Assembly (NCBI RefSeq): GCF_022023855.1
Contig: NZ_CP059449.1
Location: 1,102,501-1,166,500 of the forward strand
DNA length: 64,000 bases
Direction: 5' to 3'
Source of the DNA: Azospirillum brasilense
GTDB lineage: Bacteria; Pseudomonadota; Alphaproteobacteria; Azospirillales; Azospirillaceae
This document shows positions 9,345 through 19,887 of the stretch, in pieces. The translations under genes and the position numbers were made by a program. The notes beneath the pieces are model-generated. The model worked only from the letters and a program-made list of their open reading frames with translations, did no database searches and was not told the origin of the DNA. Every line of letters starts with the position of its first letter. Position 1 is the stretch's first letter.

Positions 9345-9838
9345 CAGCGCGACTCCTGCGCGGGGGAGGGCGGGACGAACTGGCCGGTGGAGCCGAAGCC
9401 CCCGGTGCCGCGAGCGCTGTCGGGCAGCGCCGCCGACTCGGCCCAGGCGGCGCGCTCATAGCGGGCGATCACGAGCTGGGCGATGCGCTGCCCGCGCTCC
9501 ACCGTGAAGGGCTGGTCGCCGTGGTTGATCAGGATCACCCCGACCTCGCCGCGGTAGTCGGCGTCAATGGTGCCGGGGCTGTTCAGCACCGTGACCCCGT
9601 GCTTCAGCGCCAGGCCGGAGCGCGGCCGGACCTGCGCCTCGCAGCCGTCGGGCAGGGCGAAGGCGACGCCCGTGGGGATCAGCGCGCGGCGGCCCGGTTC
9701 CAGGACGACCGGCTCCGCCAGCGCGGCCAGCAGGTCCATGCCCGCCGCGTGTTCGGTCGCGTAGGCCGGCAGGTCCAGCCCTGCGGCGTGGGCGAGCCGG
9801 ACGATGGGAACAGGAATGGCGGATGCCGTTGCGCTCAC
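9344..9838 (-). CDS. dut: dUTP diphosphatase
   Basis: Homotrimeric enzyme that cleaves dUTP to dUMP and pyrophosphate, 164 residues from a GTG at 9838 that overlaps the coaBC stop (GTGA). The frame is open upstream, but only as a shadow of coaBC. All five dUTPase motifs are visible: [40 protein letters not shown] and the glycine-rich [10 protein letters not shown] near the end. A coaBC-dut order is common in Proteobacteria. The Rrf2 gene begins on the last base of its stop codon. Confidence 0.94.
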   Translation of the reverse strand: MSATASAIPVPIVRLAHAAGLDLPAYATEHAAGMDLLAALAEPVVLEPGRRALIPTGVAFALPDGCEAQVRPRSGLALKHGVTVLNSPGTIDADYRGEVGVILINHGDQPFTVERGQRIAQLVIARYERAAWAESAALPDSARGTGGFGSTGQFVPPSPAQESR

Positions 9839-11091
9839 GGAATGGTCTCCTGGGGGGCGGGGGTGGAGGGCGGAGTGAAATGCCGGGCGATGGCCTCGGC
9901 CAGGCGGGCGGCCACCGCGTCCTTGCCCATGGTGGGCCAGTCCTCGGCGCCGTCGGCGCGGATCAGATGGACGGTGTTGTCGGCCCCGCCGAAGGTGGTG
10001 GTGCCCGGTGACACGTCGTTGGCGACGATCCAGTCGCAGCCCTTGCGCGCGCGTTTGGCGGTCGCGTAGTCCACCACGTTGCCGGTCTCCGCGGCGAAGC
10101 CGACGACCAGCGCCGGGCGGCGCGGCCCGGCCTGGGACAGGGTCGCCAGGATGTCGGGGTTCTCGGTCAGGGTCAGGCTCGGCGGGCCGCCGCCGTCCTT
10201 TTTCAGCTTGCGGTCCGACTCGCCGGCCACGCGCCAGTCGGCGACGGCGGCGGCGCAGACCGCGATGTCCGCGGGCAGGGCCGCCTCGCAGGCCGCCAGC
10301 ATCTCCCGCGCCGTTTCGATGGGGCGCACGGTGCAGCCGGGCGGGTCGGGCAGGCGGGTCGGGCCGGTGACCAGCGTCACCTCCGCCCCCAGCCGCCGCA
10401 GCGCCTCGGCGATGGCGTGGCCCTGCTTGCCGGAGGAGCGGTTGGCGATGTAGCGCACCGGGTCGATCGGCTCCACCGTCGGGCCGCTGGTGACCAGGGC
10501 GCGCTTGCCGGCCAGCGGCTTGGGCGCGTCCAGCTCCTCGAAATGGGCGGTGATGGCCTGGACGATCTCCATCGGCTCGGCCATGCGCCCGAACCCGTAC
10601 TCGCCGCAGGCCATCTCGCCCTTGTTCGGGCCGATCCGGCGCACGCCGCGCTTCTCCAGAAGCGCCAGATTGTCCCGGGTCGCCGGATGCTCCCACATGC
10701 GGACGTTCATCGCCGGGGCGACGAGCACCGGCTTGTCGGTGGCCAGCAGGACGGTGGCGGCCAGATCGTCGGCCATGCCGGCGGCCATGCGGGCCAGCAG
10801 GTTGGCGGTGGCCGGGGCGACGACCAGCAGATCGGCGTCGCGCGACAGCTGGATGTGCCCCATCTCCGATTCGTCGGTCAGGGACCACAGATCCTGATAG
10901 ACGGTGTCCTCGGTCAGCGCCTGCACGGACAGAGGCGTGACGAACTGCGCGCCCGCACGGGTCAGGACCGCGCGCACGCGCACGCCCCGCTCCTTCAGGC
11001 GGCGGATCAGCTCCAGGCTTTTGTAGGCCGCGATGCCGCCCGCGATGACGAGCAGGATGCGCTTGCCGGACAGCACGGATGTTTCGGCCAC
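9835..11091 (-). CDS. coaBC: Bifunctional phosphopantothenoylcysteine decarboxylase / phosphopantothenate-cysteine ligase
   Basis: Two steps of coenzyme A synthesis in one 418-residue protein. The N-terminal flavoprotein decarboxylase (about 1-190) shows [20 protein letters not shown], the [19 protein letters not shown] region, [13 protein letters not shown] and the substrate-flap [10 protein letters not shown]. The C-terminal ligase (about 190-400) shows [26 protein letters not shown] and VGFAAET. The start is GTG at 11091 with GGAG upstream. The ligase uses cysteine, so sharing a transcript with an Rrf2 regulator and cysK links cysteine supply to its use. Confidence 0.96.
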   Translation of the reverse strand: MAETSVLSGKRILLVIAGGIAAYKSLELIRRLKERGVRVRAVLTRAGAQFVTPLSVQALTEDTVYQDLWSLTDESEMGHIQLSRDADLLVVAPATANLLARMAAGMADDLAATVLLATDKPVLVAPAMNVRMWEHPATRDNLALLEKRGVRRIGPNKGEMACGEYGFGRMAEPMEIVQAITAHFEELDAPKPLAGKRALVTSGPTVEPIDPVRYIANRSSGKQGHAIAEALRRLGAEVTLVTGPTRLPDPPGCTVRPIETAREMLAACEAALPADIAVCAAAVADWRVAGESDRKLKKDGGGPPSLTLTENPDILATLSQAGPRRPALVVGFAAETGNVVDYATAKRARKGCDWIVANDVSPGTTTFGGADNTVHLIRADGAEDWPTMGKDAVAARLAEAIARHFTPPSTPAPQETIP

Positions 11092-11372
11092 GGGCGTCCG
11101 CCGCTCCTTGCTATGGATTTTGTAGAATTCAGATATTCCATCACGGCGCCCGGTACAAGCGTCCTTCGCTGATCCTTACAGCGAATCCGGTGTGAAATGC
11201 ACATCCATGACCGAAATGTGAAACCATGGATGGGATATTTCCTTGCGCGACCGCATTCCAGGTCTTTCGCCCGCGGCCCATCATCGCGTAGAGTGCATTT
11301 TTAAGGATTTGCTGATAACCAGTGCAATCCGACTGTCTTTTTCCGTATTTTCCATTTGAATTCAAACGGTCC

Positions 11373-12809
11373 ATGCCCGCCCGCTCAACGCCAATCCTTC
11401 TTGTCGAAGACACGCCGTCGCTGGCCCGCGTCTATGCGGAGTTCCTGAAGAAGGACTGCACCTCCGTCACCACGGTGGAGACGGGGGCCGAGGCGCTGGA
11501 GCAATTGGCCGACGGCGTGCCGCGGATCGTGCTGCTGGACCTCCAGCTTCCCGACATGCACGGGATGGACGTGCTGAAGCGGATCAGTGCCCAAGCGCTG
11601 CCCTGCGCGGTCATCATCATCACCGCCCACGGCTCGGTCGGGGTGGCGGTGGAGGCGATGCGCTACGGCGCCTATGATTTCCTGGTGAAGCCCTTCTCGG
11701 CGGAGCGGCTGACCGTCACCGTGCGCAACGCCATGGAGCGGCTGCGCCTCGCCCAGCTCGTCGACAGCTTCGAGAAGGACCTGGGGCGCAGCCGCTACCA
11801 CGGTTTCCTCGGCTCCTCGCTGGCGATGCAGGCGGTCTACCGGATCATCGACAGCGCCGCCTCCTCCCGCGCGACGGTCTTCATCACCGGCGAGTCGGGG
11901 ACCGGCAAGGAGGTCTGCGCCGAGGCCATCCACCGTCAGAGCCCGCGGGCCGACCGGCCCTTCATCGCCATCAACTGCGGGGCCATCCCCAAGGACCTGA
12001 TGGAGAGCGAGATCTTCGGCCACATGAAGGGCTCCTTCACCGGGGCGGTGGCCGACCGCGAGGGGGCGGCGGCGCGGGCCAATGGCGGCACCCTGTTCCT
12101 CGACGAGATCTGCGAGCTGGCGCCCGACCTCCAGACCAAGCTGCTGCGCTTCATCCAGACCGGCACCTTCACGCCGGTCGGCGGCAGCCGGTTGGAGAAG
12201 GTCGATCTGCGCATCATCTGCGCAACCAACCGCGACCCCCTGCGCGAGGTCGAGGAGGGGCGCTTCCGCGAGGACCTCTATTACCGGCTGCATGTCATTC
12301 CCATCCACCTGCCGCCCCTGCGCGAGCGCGAGGACGACGTTCTGGAGATCTGCCGCCAGTTCCTGACCGATTACACCCGCGAGGAGGGCAAGGGCTTCGT
12401 CCGCTTCTCCCCGGCGGCGGAGCAGGCGCTGCGCACCTACCACTGGCCGGGCAACGTGCGGCAGGTGCAGAACGTGGTGCGCAACATCGTGGTTCTGCAC
12501 GACGGCGACACCGTGACCCCGGCCATGCTGCCGGCCCCGCTCGGCACCCCGGCGGGGACCGCCGTGGCGTCGCCTGCGGTCGGCGCCGGGAATGGCCATG
12601 GCGGCGGGCACGCCGCCGGCCATGGACCCGTGGTCCACGCGCCGTCGCCGAAGACGGTGAAGCCGCTGTGGGAGGTGGAGCGCGACGCCATCGAGGAGGC
12701 CATCGCCGCCTGCGACGGCAACATCCCCCGCGCCGCGGCCCTGCTGGAGATCAGCGCCTCCACTATCTACCGTAAGCGTCTCGCCTGGCAGGCCGAAGGA
12801 AAACTCTGA
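11373..12809 (+). CDS. Sigma54-dependent response regulator, LuxO/NtrC type
   Basis: 478 residues from the ATG at 11373; a GTG at 11322 in frame is the alternative. The receiver (about 1-120) has the acidic ILLVEDTPSLA, phosphoacceptor LLDLQLPDMHG and FLVKPFSAE. The AAA+ domain (about 140-370) has Walker A GESGTGKE, the sigma54 loop GSFTGA (usually GAFTGA) and Walker B GGTLFLDEI. A histidine/glycine/alanine-rich linker follows, then a Fis-type helix-turn-helix (GNIPRAAALLEISASTIYRKR). A perfect palindrome TTTGAATTCAAA (11355-11366) lies just before the start and could be an operator. The hybrid kinase at 13396-16845 is a plausible partner. Confidence 0.9.
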   Translation: MPARSTPILLVEDTPSLARVYAEFLKKDCTSVTTVETGAEALEQLADGVPRIVLLDLQLPDMHGMDVLKRISAQALPCAVIIITAHGSVGVAVEAMRYGAYDFLVKPFSAERLTVTVRNAMERLRLAQLVDSFEKDLGRSRYHGFLGSSLAMQAVYRIIDSAASSRATVFITGESGTGKEVCAEAIHRQSPRADRPFIAINCGAIPKDLMESEIFGHMKGSFTGAVADREGAAARANGGTLFLDEICELAPDLQTKLLRFIQTGTFTPVGGSRLEKVDLRIICATNRDPLREVEEGRFREDLYYRLHVIPIHLPPLREREDDVLEICRQFLTDYTREEGKGFVRFSPAAEQALRTYHWPGNVRQVQNVVRNIVVLHDGDTVTPAMLPAPLGTPAGTAVASPAVGAGNGHGGGHAAGHGPVVHAPSPKTVKPLWEVERDAIEEAIAACDGNIPRAAALLEISASTIYRKRLAWQAEGKL

Positions 12810-13178
12810 TTTCCGGCCGCTCCGGGAGTCCCATCCCCCGTTTCCAGCCTCACGCCTCTGGTCCTGTCGAAGCATAGGCTTCGTGTGCGTTCAATTCACG
12901 CAAGACCATCGAAAGTCTTGCCGTGCCGGGACCTGCCGCCATCGGCTTATTTCCAAATGACCGGTCTGGCCACATTGGGCATATGCCGTGAAGCCGCCTT
13001 GCCGGTTCCGGTGCCATCCGGCTAGCCTCCCCTCGCGTTGCTTTGCTTGCGCTTCCGCGTGGCGCTACACCGGATCGCCACACATGACAGCCGCACCGTC
13101 CATCGTCCTTCGCCGGTCCCTTTCGCCCCGCGGCGCGGATCGGCGGCGGACCCCGACCGAGGAGCAGGAGTTCGCCTC
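12810..13178 (+). other. Intergenic region and probable long leader of the cold-shock gene
   Basis: 369 bases without a convincing gene. One hairpin is clear: GCAAGAC (12900-12906) and GTCTTGC (12915-12921) around CATCGAAA. Cold-shock mRNAs often have long structured 5' leaders, and the GC content and lack of reading frames from about 13040 to 13178 would fit. I see no strong promoter hexamers. Confidence 0.4.
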
Positions 13179-13388
13179 ATGACCACCGGCACCGTCAAAT
13201 GGTTCAACACCACCAAGGGATATGGCTTCATCGCGCCGGAGGCCGGCGCCAAGGACGTGTTCGTGCACATCACGGCCGTGCAGAAGTCGGGTCTTCACGC
13301 CCTGTCCGAGGGCCAGCGCGTCGAGTTCGAGGTCGCGCGCGGCAACAACGGCAAGGACGCCGCGGTCAACATCAGCGTCATGGAGTGA
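13179..13388 (+). CDS. cspA: Cold-shock domain protein
   Basis: 69-residue single cold-shock domain. It binds single-stranded nucleic acids and acts as an RNA chaperone. RNP1 (KGYGFIAP) and RNP2 (DVFVHI) are present, and the start GTVKWFN is typical. The ATG at 13179 is preceded by GAGGAGCAGGAG, a strong ribosome site; the longer open frame upstream is not part of the gene. The gene faces the hybrid kinase, whose stop lies 8 bases beyond. Members of this family are numerous, so which paralogue this is cannot be told. Confidence 0.93.
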   Translation: MTTGTVKWFNTTKGYGFIAPEAGAKDVFVHITAVQKSGLHALSEGQRVEFEVARGNNGKDAAVNISVME

Positions 13389-13395
13389 AGCCGCG

Positions 13396-16300
13396 TCATG
13401 ACGTGACGTAGCCGCGGAGCCGGTAGGCCTCCACGGCTTCCCGGGTGAGGCGGGGGATGTCGCGGCACAGCGACGTCACCTCACCCACCGCGTTGCTCCG
13501 GCAGGCCAGCTCCAGCGCCCGGGCGGCCGCCGACAGGTCGCGGGCGCCGAAGGTCCCCGCGGTGCTCTTCAGCGTGTGGGCCTCTTTCGCCAGCCCGGCG
13601 AGATCGGCCGGGCCTCCCCCCGCCGCTTCCGCGCCGCCGCGGGCGATCCTCTCGGCCCGCTCCAGCGTCTCCTCCACGAACTGGCGGATGACGTCGGCCA
13701 GAAGCTCCGCGTCGAGATCCTGGGCGAGCTGTTGCAGGACCTCCATGTCCAAAACGCCTTTCTCCGGCGTGCCCATATCCCCGACGCCCGCAGGGGTGGG
13801 GCCGTCCCAGGGCGTGGCAAGGGCGGCGGACTCCAACGGGGCGGACTCCACCGTGGTGGCGTCCAGCCAGCGGGCCACCGTCTCCAGAAGATGCGGACGG
13901 TCGATTGGCTTGGCGACGTGCCCGTTCATCCCGGCGGCCAGACAGCGTTCGCGGTCGCTGTCCATGGCGTCGGCGGTCATGGCGATGATCGGGACGGTCC
14001 CGGCCGGCGGCGGCAGGGCGCGCAGCCGGTGGGTGGCGGTCAGCCCGTCCATCTCCGGCATGGCGAGGTCCATCAGGACCAGCCCGTAGGGCGATGGGCC
14101 GGCCGCCGCGGCCGCCATCGCCTCCAGCGCTTCCCGTCCGTTGTTGGCGATGTCGACGCGATAGCCGGCGCCCCGCAGCAGCAGGGCGGCGACCATCTGG
14201 TTCGTCGGGCTGTCCTCGACCAGGAGAATCCGCCGGCCCGTTCCGGCGGCGGGCGGGGCGGCCGGGCTTTGCACAGGCGACGGCGCGGCGGGCGGCGCCT
14301 CCGCCACGCTCCGCCCGGTCACGGCGGCGAGCAGGCGGGAGGGCCGGGCCGGCTTCGTCACCGTGGCGTCGGCGCCGTTGCCGTCCCCGCCCCCGCCCCC
14401 GCCCGCGGTCCGGTGCGGCAGGGCGAGACGGACGATCCGCCCCACACCCCGCGCGCGCAGCCGGTCGGTCAGCGAGCCGGCGACCGGCGTCTCCACGCTG
14501 CCGATCACCGCGATGCCGGCGGCGGGCAGGGTGCCGGCGTCCAGCCCGGCCACCATCGCCACGACGTCCGGCGCGCTGACCGTGGCCCCCCAGGAGTGGA
14601 GCTGCTCGGCCAAAGCCCGCCGGGCGACGGGGTTGGATTCCAGAAGCAGAACCGTTTCCCCGGCCAGCGGCGGTTCCGCGACGGCGGCCCACGCCGTCCT
14701 GGGCTCCAGTAGCCCGGCCTCCGGCGACCCGGACAGCGGCTCGGACTTCAGCGGCCCGGGCTCCAGCGGCAGGGTGAACCAGAAGCGGCTGCCCTGGTCG
14801 GCGGTGCTGTCGAAGCCGATGCTTCCCCCCATCATCTCCACCAGCCGCTTGGAAATCGCCAGCCCCAGCCCGGCGCCGTCGTGGCGCCGCGACAGGCGGG
14901 GATGCACCTGGGAGAATTCGGTGAAGAGGTCGGCCTGCGCGTCCTGCGGAATGCCGATCCCGGTGTCGGTCACCTCGAAGCGCAGGCGCGGCGGCGCCTG
15001 TCCGCCGCCCTCCAACTCCGACAGGGTGACGGCGACGCCGCCGTGGTCGGTGAACTTCACGGCGTTGCCGACGAGGTTCAGCAGGACCTGCCTGACCCGC
15101 CCCGAGTCGCCGCGCAACGCCGCCGGCAGGCCGCCGGGGATGCAGACGGCCAGCTCGATCCCCTTGGCGAAGGCGCGGGCAGCCTGCAGCTCGACCACGC
15201 TCTCCACCACCTCGGCGGGGGAGAAGCGGCCCGACTCCAGGGTCAGCTTCCCGGCCTCCATCTTGGAGATGTCCAGGATGTCGTTCAGCATGAACAGCAG
15301 CGCTTCCGCCGACTCGCGGGCGGTGCGGGCGTAGGCGCGCTGCTCCTCCCCCAGCGGGCCGTCCAGCAGCAGCCCCAGCATGCCGAGGACGCCGTTCATC
15401 GGGGTGCGGATCTCGTGGCTGATGGTGCGCAGGAACTCCGACTTGGCGCGGCTCGCCAGCTCCGCCTGCTCCTTGGCGAGGCGGAGCTGCGCCTCCGCAA
15501 GGCGGTGGGCGGTGATGTCGCGGAAGGACACCATGGCCATTGTCCGCCCGCGGTAGGGAACGTAGCGGGTCTCCCCCTGCACCGTCAGCCGTTCGCCGTT
15601 GCGGCGCAGGCAGATGGCTTCAAAGGGGGTTTCGTCGCGGGCTCGGATGCGCAGCCAGTTGAGTTCACGGTCCTCCGGCACCATCAGCGCGGTGATGGAC
15701 AGCCCCGTCAGCTCGTCCGGCGCATAGCCCAGGATGGCGGCGGCGGCGCGGTTGGCGTCGGCGATCACCCCTTGCTCATGCACCAGGATCCCGTCCATGG
15801 CGGCGTCCGACAGTTTGCGGAAACGGTCTTCGCTTTCGCGCAGGGCCAACTCCGCCCGGCGGTGATCAGTGATGTCGGTGTAGGTCATCAGGACCGAGCG
15901 GTCGGGCAGGAAGCCGGCGGTGATCTCCAGGACCCGGCCGTCGGGGCGCGTGCGCTCGATGCGGCTGACGCCCTCGGGGCGCAGGTTGGTCAGGTGGCGG
16001 GCGACGATCTCCGCCGTATCGCCGGGGCCGAACTCGCCGCGTTCGGCCATGAAGCGCAGGAAGCCGGCCATGCTGAGGCCGGGATGGAGCGCGTCGTCCG
16101 GCAGGTCGAGCATCTCCCGCAGGCGCCGGTTGCAGGTCAGGAAATGATAGTCCGCGCTCCACACCACGAGGCCCTGCGACATGGCGCTGAAGGTGGCCTC
16201 CAGCAGGTCGGACTTGTGGGCCAGCTCCTGCTCGCGCCGCTTCAGCTCGCTGATGTCGGTGCGCAGCCCGACATAGCCGCCGTCGCTGGTCCGCCGCTCC

Positions 16301-16845
16301 TCGATCTTGAACCAGCGCCCGTCGCCGATCCGCTTTACCTGCGGCCCCTGCGGGTTGCGGTGCCGTTCCATCTGCCGCTCGACCCAGCGGTCGACGTCGC
16401 CGTGCCCGCAGTCGGGGTAATGGCCCGCCTCCGCACCGCGGCGGATCAGGGACTCGAAGGTGATTCCGGGCTCCAGCGGTCCCAGCGGGGCGTAGATCTC
16501 GCGGAAGCGGGCGTTGCACTGGACTAGCCGGTCGTCCGCGTCGAACAGGGCGAAGCCCTCGTTGACGACCTCGATGGCCTCGGACAGGCGGCGGTGGGCG
16601 TCGGCAGCCCGGCTGTCGGCGGCGCGGGCCTCCGCCTGGGCGCGCCGGGTGGCCTCCCGCTCGCGCAGCACCGCCAGACCCATCACCGCACCGGCCAGCC
16701 CGATCCCGAAAAAGGGCCAGATCAGCTCGTCAGTCCCATGCTCCAGAAGATGCTGCAGCGTGTGCAGCGCGCTCGCCATCAGGAGGAGGAACGCGACCAG
16801 GGTGAGCCAGCTCCAACGGGGCTGCCGGCGGTGGGGGAACGGCAT
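13396..16845 (-). CDS. Hybrid sensor histidine kinase with three PAS domains, two receivers and Hpt
   Basis: 1149 residues from the ATG at 16845 (GGAG upstream; a start at 16902 would overlap the transporter gene). Order: two membrane segments (about 12-70); two PAS domains of the type [17 protein letters not shown] and [17 protein letters not shown]; a third PAS ([15 protein letters not shown]); HisKA with H near 477 ([11 protein letters not shown]); HATPase (DTGIGIP); a degenerate receiver starting [13 protein letters not shown] that lacks a clear phosphoacceptor; a full receiver ([13 protein letters not shown], near 925); and Hpt (AHTLKSTAG, near 1089). It carries a complete phosphorelay chain. 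It is convergent with the cold-shock gene and near a LuxO-like regulator that could receive its phosphate. Confidence 0.92.
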   Translation of the reverse strand: MPFPHRRQPRWSWLTLVAFLLLMASALHTLQHLLEHGTDELIWPFFGIGLAGAVMGLAVLREREATRRAQAEARAADSRAADAHRRLSEAIEVVNEGFALFDADDRLVQCNARFREIYAPLGPLEPGITFESLIRRGAEAGHYPDCGHGDVDRWVERQMERHRNPQGPQVKRIGDGRWFKIEERRTSDGGYVGLRTDISELKRREQELAHKSDLLEATFSAMSQGLVVWSADYHFLTCNRRLREMLDLPDDALHPGLSMAGFLRFMAERGEFGPGDTAEIVARHLTNLRPEGVSRIERTRPDGRVLEITAGFLPDRSVLMTYTDITDHRRAELALRESEDRFRKLSDAAMDGILVHEQGVIADANRAAAAILGYAPDELTGLSITALMVPEDRELNWLRIRARDETPFEAICLRRNGERLTVQGETRYVPYRGRTMAMVSFRDITAHRLAEAQLRLAKEQAELASRAKSEFLRTISHEIRTPMNGVLGMLGLLLDGPLGEEQRAYARTARESAEALLFMLNDILDISKMEAGKLTLESGRFSPAEVVESVVELQAARAFAKGIELAVCIPGGLPAALRGDSGRVRQVLLNLVGNAVKFTDHGGVAVTLSELEGGGQAPPRLRFEVTDTGIGIPQDAQADLFTEFSQVHPRLSRRHDGAGLGLAISKRLVEMMGGSIGFDSTADQGSRFWFTLPLEPGPLKSEPLSGSPEAGLLEPRTAWAAVAEPPLAGETVLLLESNPVARRALAEQLHSWGATVSAPDVVAMVAGLDAGTLPAAGIAVIGSVETPVAGSLTDRLRARGVGRIVRLALPHRTAGGGGGGDGNGADATVTKPARPSRLLAAVTGRSVAEAPPAAPSPVQSPAAPPAAGTGRRILLVEDSPTNQMVAALLLRGAGYRVDIANNGREALEAMAAAAAGPSPYGLVLMDLAMPEMDGLTATHRLRALPPPAGTVPIIAMTADAMDSDRERCLAAGMNGHVAKPIDRPHLLETVARWLDATTVESAPLESAALATPWDGPTPAGVGDMGTPEKGVLDMEVLQQLAQDLDAELLADVIRQFVEETLERAERIARGGAEAAGGGPADLAGLAKEAHTLKSTAGTFGARDLSAAARALELACRSNAVGEVTSLCRDIPRLTREAVEAYRLRGYVTS

Positions 16846-16876
16846 TCGGCGCTCCGCATCGGACGAGGCGAAAACG

Positions 16877-17863
16877 TTACGGCTTTTGCGCCTCCGGAGC
16901 AATGAATCCGGGGGAGTTGCGCAACCGGCTGACGGCGCGGCGCCGGCCCAGCAGACCGTGGCGCGGCCCGAACAGGACGGCCAGCGCCAAAATCAGGCCG
17001 GACGCCACCGCGATCATCCCCGCCGCGTTCAGCGAGTGGGAGGCCCCGAGCAGCATCGGCCCGAAGGCCGCGGCGCCATAGCCGGCCAGCGCCGCCAGCA
17101 CTCCCAGCGCGACGCTGAGCAGGATCTGCGCGGCCAGCCGATCGGTCAGCAGGCGCGCCGCGGCGGGCGGGGCGATCAGCATGGCGATGACCAGGATGGA
17201 GCCCACCGCCTCGAAGGCGGCGATCGCGGTGGCGGCGACCAGAAGCACCACCCCGTAATGGAACAGTCCGGCCGGGATGCCCAGCGTGGAGGCCAGCGCC
17301 GGATCGAAGGTGGTGATCTTCAGCTCCTTGTAGAACAGCCCGACCAGGGCGACGCAGAGCGCGAAGACGGCGGCCAGCGTCAACACCTCCCGCGGCAGGG
17401 CGGCCCATACCGCCGGGTCGGTCAGCGACGCCCAGCCCTTGGGGGCCAGCCACAGGATGGTCTCCAACTGGCCGTAGAGCACGCAGTCGGCGTCGAGGTC
17501 GACCCCGCCGGCCGACGCCTGCTCGATCATCACCACGCCGGCGGCGAACATCACGGTGAAGACGACGCCCATGGCGGCGCCGGACTCCAGCCGGCCCAGC
17601 CGCCGCACCGCTTCGATCAGCAGGCCGGCCAGCGCCGCGGCGGCCAGCGCGCCGAGCATCATCGGCAGCGTCTCCCGCGTGCCGGCGACCAGGAAGCCGC
17701 CGACGATGCCGGGCAGGATGGCGTGGCTGACCGCGTCGCCCATCATCCCCTGGCGCCGCAGCACCAGGAAGTTGCCGACCAGCGCGCAGGCGGCGCAGGC
17801 CAGCACCGCGGCGAGCAGGGCGGGGGCGTCGATCTGAAGGAATTCCTGGACGTCGGGCATCAT
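16877..17863 (-). CDS. mntD: Mn/Zn ABC transporter permease (second permease)
   Basis: 328 residues from the first of two adjacent ATGs (17863), which overlaps the upstream stop (ATGA). ABC-3 family integral membrane protein with about eight to nine hydrophobic segments. Family hallmarks are GNFLVLRRQGMMGDAVSHAILPG near the N-terminus and VGSILVIAMLIAPPAAARLLTDRL later. Together with the preceding permease it forms the membrane channel of a metal importer. The gene order (binding protein, ATPase, permease with regulatory-type domain, second permease) matches mntABCD/troABCD. Zinc rather than manganese cannot be excluded. Confidence 0.85.
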   Translation of the reverse strand: MMPDVQEFLQIDAPALLAAVLACAACALVGNFLVLRRQGMMGDAVSHAILPGIVGGFLVAGTRETLPMMLGALAAAALAGLLIEAVRRLGRLESGAAMGVVFTVMFAAGVVMIEQASAGGVDLDADCVLYGQLETILWLAPKGWASLTDPAVWAALPREVLTLAAVFALCVALVGLFYKELKITTFDPALASTLGIPAGLFHYGVVLLVAATAIAAFEAVGSILVIAMLIAPPAAARLLTDRLAAQILLSVALGVLAALAGYGAAAFGPMLLGASHSLNAAGMIAVASGLILALAVLFGPRHGLLGRRRAVSRLRNSPGFIAPEAQKP

Positions 17864-19065
17864 GACGGGGCGCTCCGCTCCTCCAGCAGCCTGACCATGT
17901 CGCCGGGCAGGACCGAGTCGATGGGGTCGACGCCCCAATTGGCGTGGGCGGGCAGCAGCGCTGGGTAGTCGGCCAGGAACCGCTCCCACAGCCGGCGGTC
18001 GCGCGCCGCCGCGCGTGCGGCGGCCTGCCCGGCGGGAGTCAGGACGCCGTCCCGGATGTATCCACGCAGGCGCAGCCAGAGCGCCACCGAGCCTTCCACC
18101 GGCCGGCCGTCCAAAAGGTCGGTCAGGGCGCGCCGCTCCGCGAAGGTCAGGCGCAGCCGCCCTTGGCGCAGCGCGGCGGCGACCAGCCCGCGCGCCGGGG
18201 CGAACAGGAAACTGAGCAGGAAGAAGCCCCCGGCGACCAGGACGATCACCGCCCCCGCCGGCAGCTTGGGCAGCAGGGCCGACAGGGTGGCGCCGAGCCA
18301 GCCGGACAGCGCGCCGATCACCGCCGCGGCGACGGTCAGGGCGGGCAGCCGGTCGGTCCAGAAGCGGGCGGCGGCGGGCGGGATGATGAGGAGCGCGACC
18401 ACCAGGATCAGCCCCACGGTCTGGAGCCCGATCACCGTCACCAGAGTCGCCAGCCCCATCAGCACGAGGTCGAGCGCCCCCACCGGCCAGCCCTGCACGG
18501 CGGCGAAGCCGGGATCGAAGGCCAGCACCCGCAGTTCCTTGAACAGCAGGGCGACGGCCAGCGCCGCCCCGGCGGCCAGCAGGCCGATGGCGATGGCCTC
18601 GCCCTGCGCCATGGCGGCGGTCTGGCCCAAGATGAAGGTCTTCAGCCCGGCCTGCCCGCCCAGCTCCAAATTCTGGATGACGCTGAGCAGCACGACGCCC
18701 AGCCCGAAAAAGACCGACAGCACCGCGCCGATCGCCGAATCCTCGGTCAGCCGGGTGAAGCGGGACAGCGCCTGAACGGTCAGCAGCCCAACCACGCCGC
18801 TGGCCACCGCCCCGGTCAGCAGCAGCGGCAGCGAGCGCTCCGGCAGGCCGAACGCCGCCCCGACCAGGAAGGCGACGGCGATGCCGGGCAGGGTGGCGTG
18901 GCTCAGCGCGTCGCTGACCAGCGCGCGGCGGCGCAGCAGCAGGAAGGTGCCGACCGTCCCGCCGGCCAGCCCCAGCGCGGCGGTCCCGGCGACCACCACG
19001 GCGCTGTTGAAGCCGGACTGGAAGGTCAGGATGCGCAACGCCTCCTCGAACATGGGGTCGATCAT
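17860..19065 (-). CDS. mntC: Mn/Zn ABC transporter permease with C-terminal DtxR/MntR-like domain
   Basis: 401 residues from the ATG at 19065, which overlaps the ATPase stop (ATGA). Residues about 1-285 are an ABC-3 permease ([19 protein letters not shown] and [24 protein letters not shown]). The remaining 115 or so residues are soluble and resemble the winged-helix and dimerisation parts of DtxR/MntR regulators ([34 protein letters not shown], then DMVRLLEE). The same fusion occurs in MntC of Bacillus-type mntABCD operons. The domain may sense metal and gate transport rather than bind DNA. Its stop overlaps the next permease. Confidence 0.87.
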   Translation of the reverse strand: MIDPMFEEALRILTFQSGFNSAVVVAGTAALGLAGGTVGTFLLLRRRALVSDALSHATLPGIAVAFLVGAAFGLPERSLPLLLTGAVASGVVGLLTVQALSRFTRLTEDSAIGAVLSVFFGLGVVLLSVIQNLELGGQAGLKTFILGQTAAMAQGEAIAIGLLAAGAALAVALLFKELRVLAFDPGFAAVQGWPVGALDLVLMGLATLVTVIGLQTVGLILVVALLIIPPAAARFWTDRLPALTVAAAVIGALSGWLGATLSALLPKLPAGAVIVLVAGGFFLLSFLFAPARGLVAAALRQGRLRLTFAERRALTDLLDGRPVEGSVALWLRLRGYIRDGVLTPAGQAAARAAARDRRLWERFLADYPALLPAHANWGVDPIDSVLPGDMVRLLEERSAPS

Positions 19066-19865
19066 GAGGCCTCCGCCGCCGCCGGAGTCGGCATGGGCCG
19101 CCCGCCGTAGGTGCGGGACAGCAGATCGGGCGTCATCACCCGGCTGACCGGCCCCTGGGCGACCACGCGGGTGTTGAGCAGCAGGGCGTGGTCGAAATAG
19201 TCGCTGACCGTCTGGAGGTCGTGGTGGACGCAGATCACCGTCCGCCCGGCGGCGTCGAGGTCGCGCAGCACCTGGAGCACCGCGCGCTCCGTCGCCGCGT
19301 CCACCCCGGCGAAGGGCTCGTCCATGAAATAGAGCTGCGCCTCCTGGGCCAGCGCGCGGGCCAGGAAGACGCGCTGCTGCTGCCCGCCGGACAGCTGGCC
19401 GATCTGGCGCTTGGCGAAGTCGGCCATGCCCACCCGCTCCAGCGCGTGCAGCGCCGCCTCCCTGTGGGCGCGGGTGACCGGGCGGAACCAGCCGATCTTC
19501 CCGTAGCGGCCCATCGCCACCACGTCGAGCGCCGAGACGGGGAAGTCCCAGTCCACGCTTTCGCGCTGCGGCACATAGCCGATCAGGCGGCGCTGCTTGG
19601 CGATCGGGCGGCCGAACACCTCCACCGTTCCCGACACCCGCGGGACCAGCCCGAGGCACGCCTTGATGAGGGTCGACTTGCCCGCGCCGTTCGGCCCGAC
19701 CACGGCGATCAGGCCGCCCGGCGGGGCGGCGTAGTCGACGTTCCACAGCACCGGCCGGCGGTGGTAGGCGACAGTCAGGCCGCGGATCTCCAGGGGTGGC
19801 GGTCCGATGGGCGAGGCCTCTTCGGGGGCGGTGCGGCTGCCGGGGGTGCGCCAGAGATACTGCAT
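19062..19865 (-). CDS. mntB: Mn/Zn ABC transporter ATPase
   Basis: 267-residue ATPase for the metal importer. Walker A is GPNGAGKST, the Q-loop region is [20 protein letters not shown], which is typical of metal-type (ZnuC/MntB) ATPases, the signature is LSGGQQQR, Walker B is [12 protein letters not shown], and the H-loop is [13 protein letters not shown]. About 25 residues before the ABC core are proline-rich and not conserved. It lies 22 bases after the binding-protein gene, and its stop overlaps the permease start. Confidence 0.92.
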   Translation of the reverse strand: MQYLWRTPGSRTAPEEASPIGPPPLEIRGLTVAYHRRPVLWNVDYAAPPGGLIAVVGPNGAGKSTLIKACLGLVPRVSGTVEVFGRPIAKQRRLIGYVPQRESVDWDFPVSALDVVAMGRYGKIGWFRPVTRAHREAALHALERVGMADFAKRQIGQLSGGQQQRVFLARALAQEAQLYFMDEPFAGVDAATERAVLQVLRDLDAAGRTVICVHHDLQTVSDYFDHALLLNTRVVAQGPVSRVMTPDLLSRTYGGRPMPTPAAAEAS

Positions 19866-19887
19866 GGTCCGTTCCTTCTCCGCCGCG

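Noticed and set aside
9839..10888. Upstream extension of dut
   Set aside because: It is an open shadow frame of coaBC. The GTG at 9838 gives the proper dUTPase length.
11385..12875. 496-codon minus-strand frame across the LuxO-like gene
   Set aside because: Shadow frame. The plus-strand gene has all AAA+ motifs.
12900..12921. Small RNA controlled by the LuxO-like protein
   Set aside because: One hairpin is present, but no sigma54 promoter or Hfq-type tail could be found near it.
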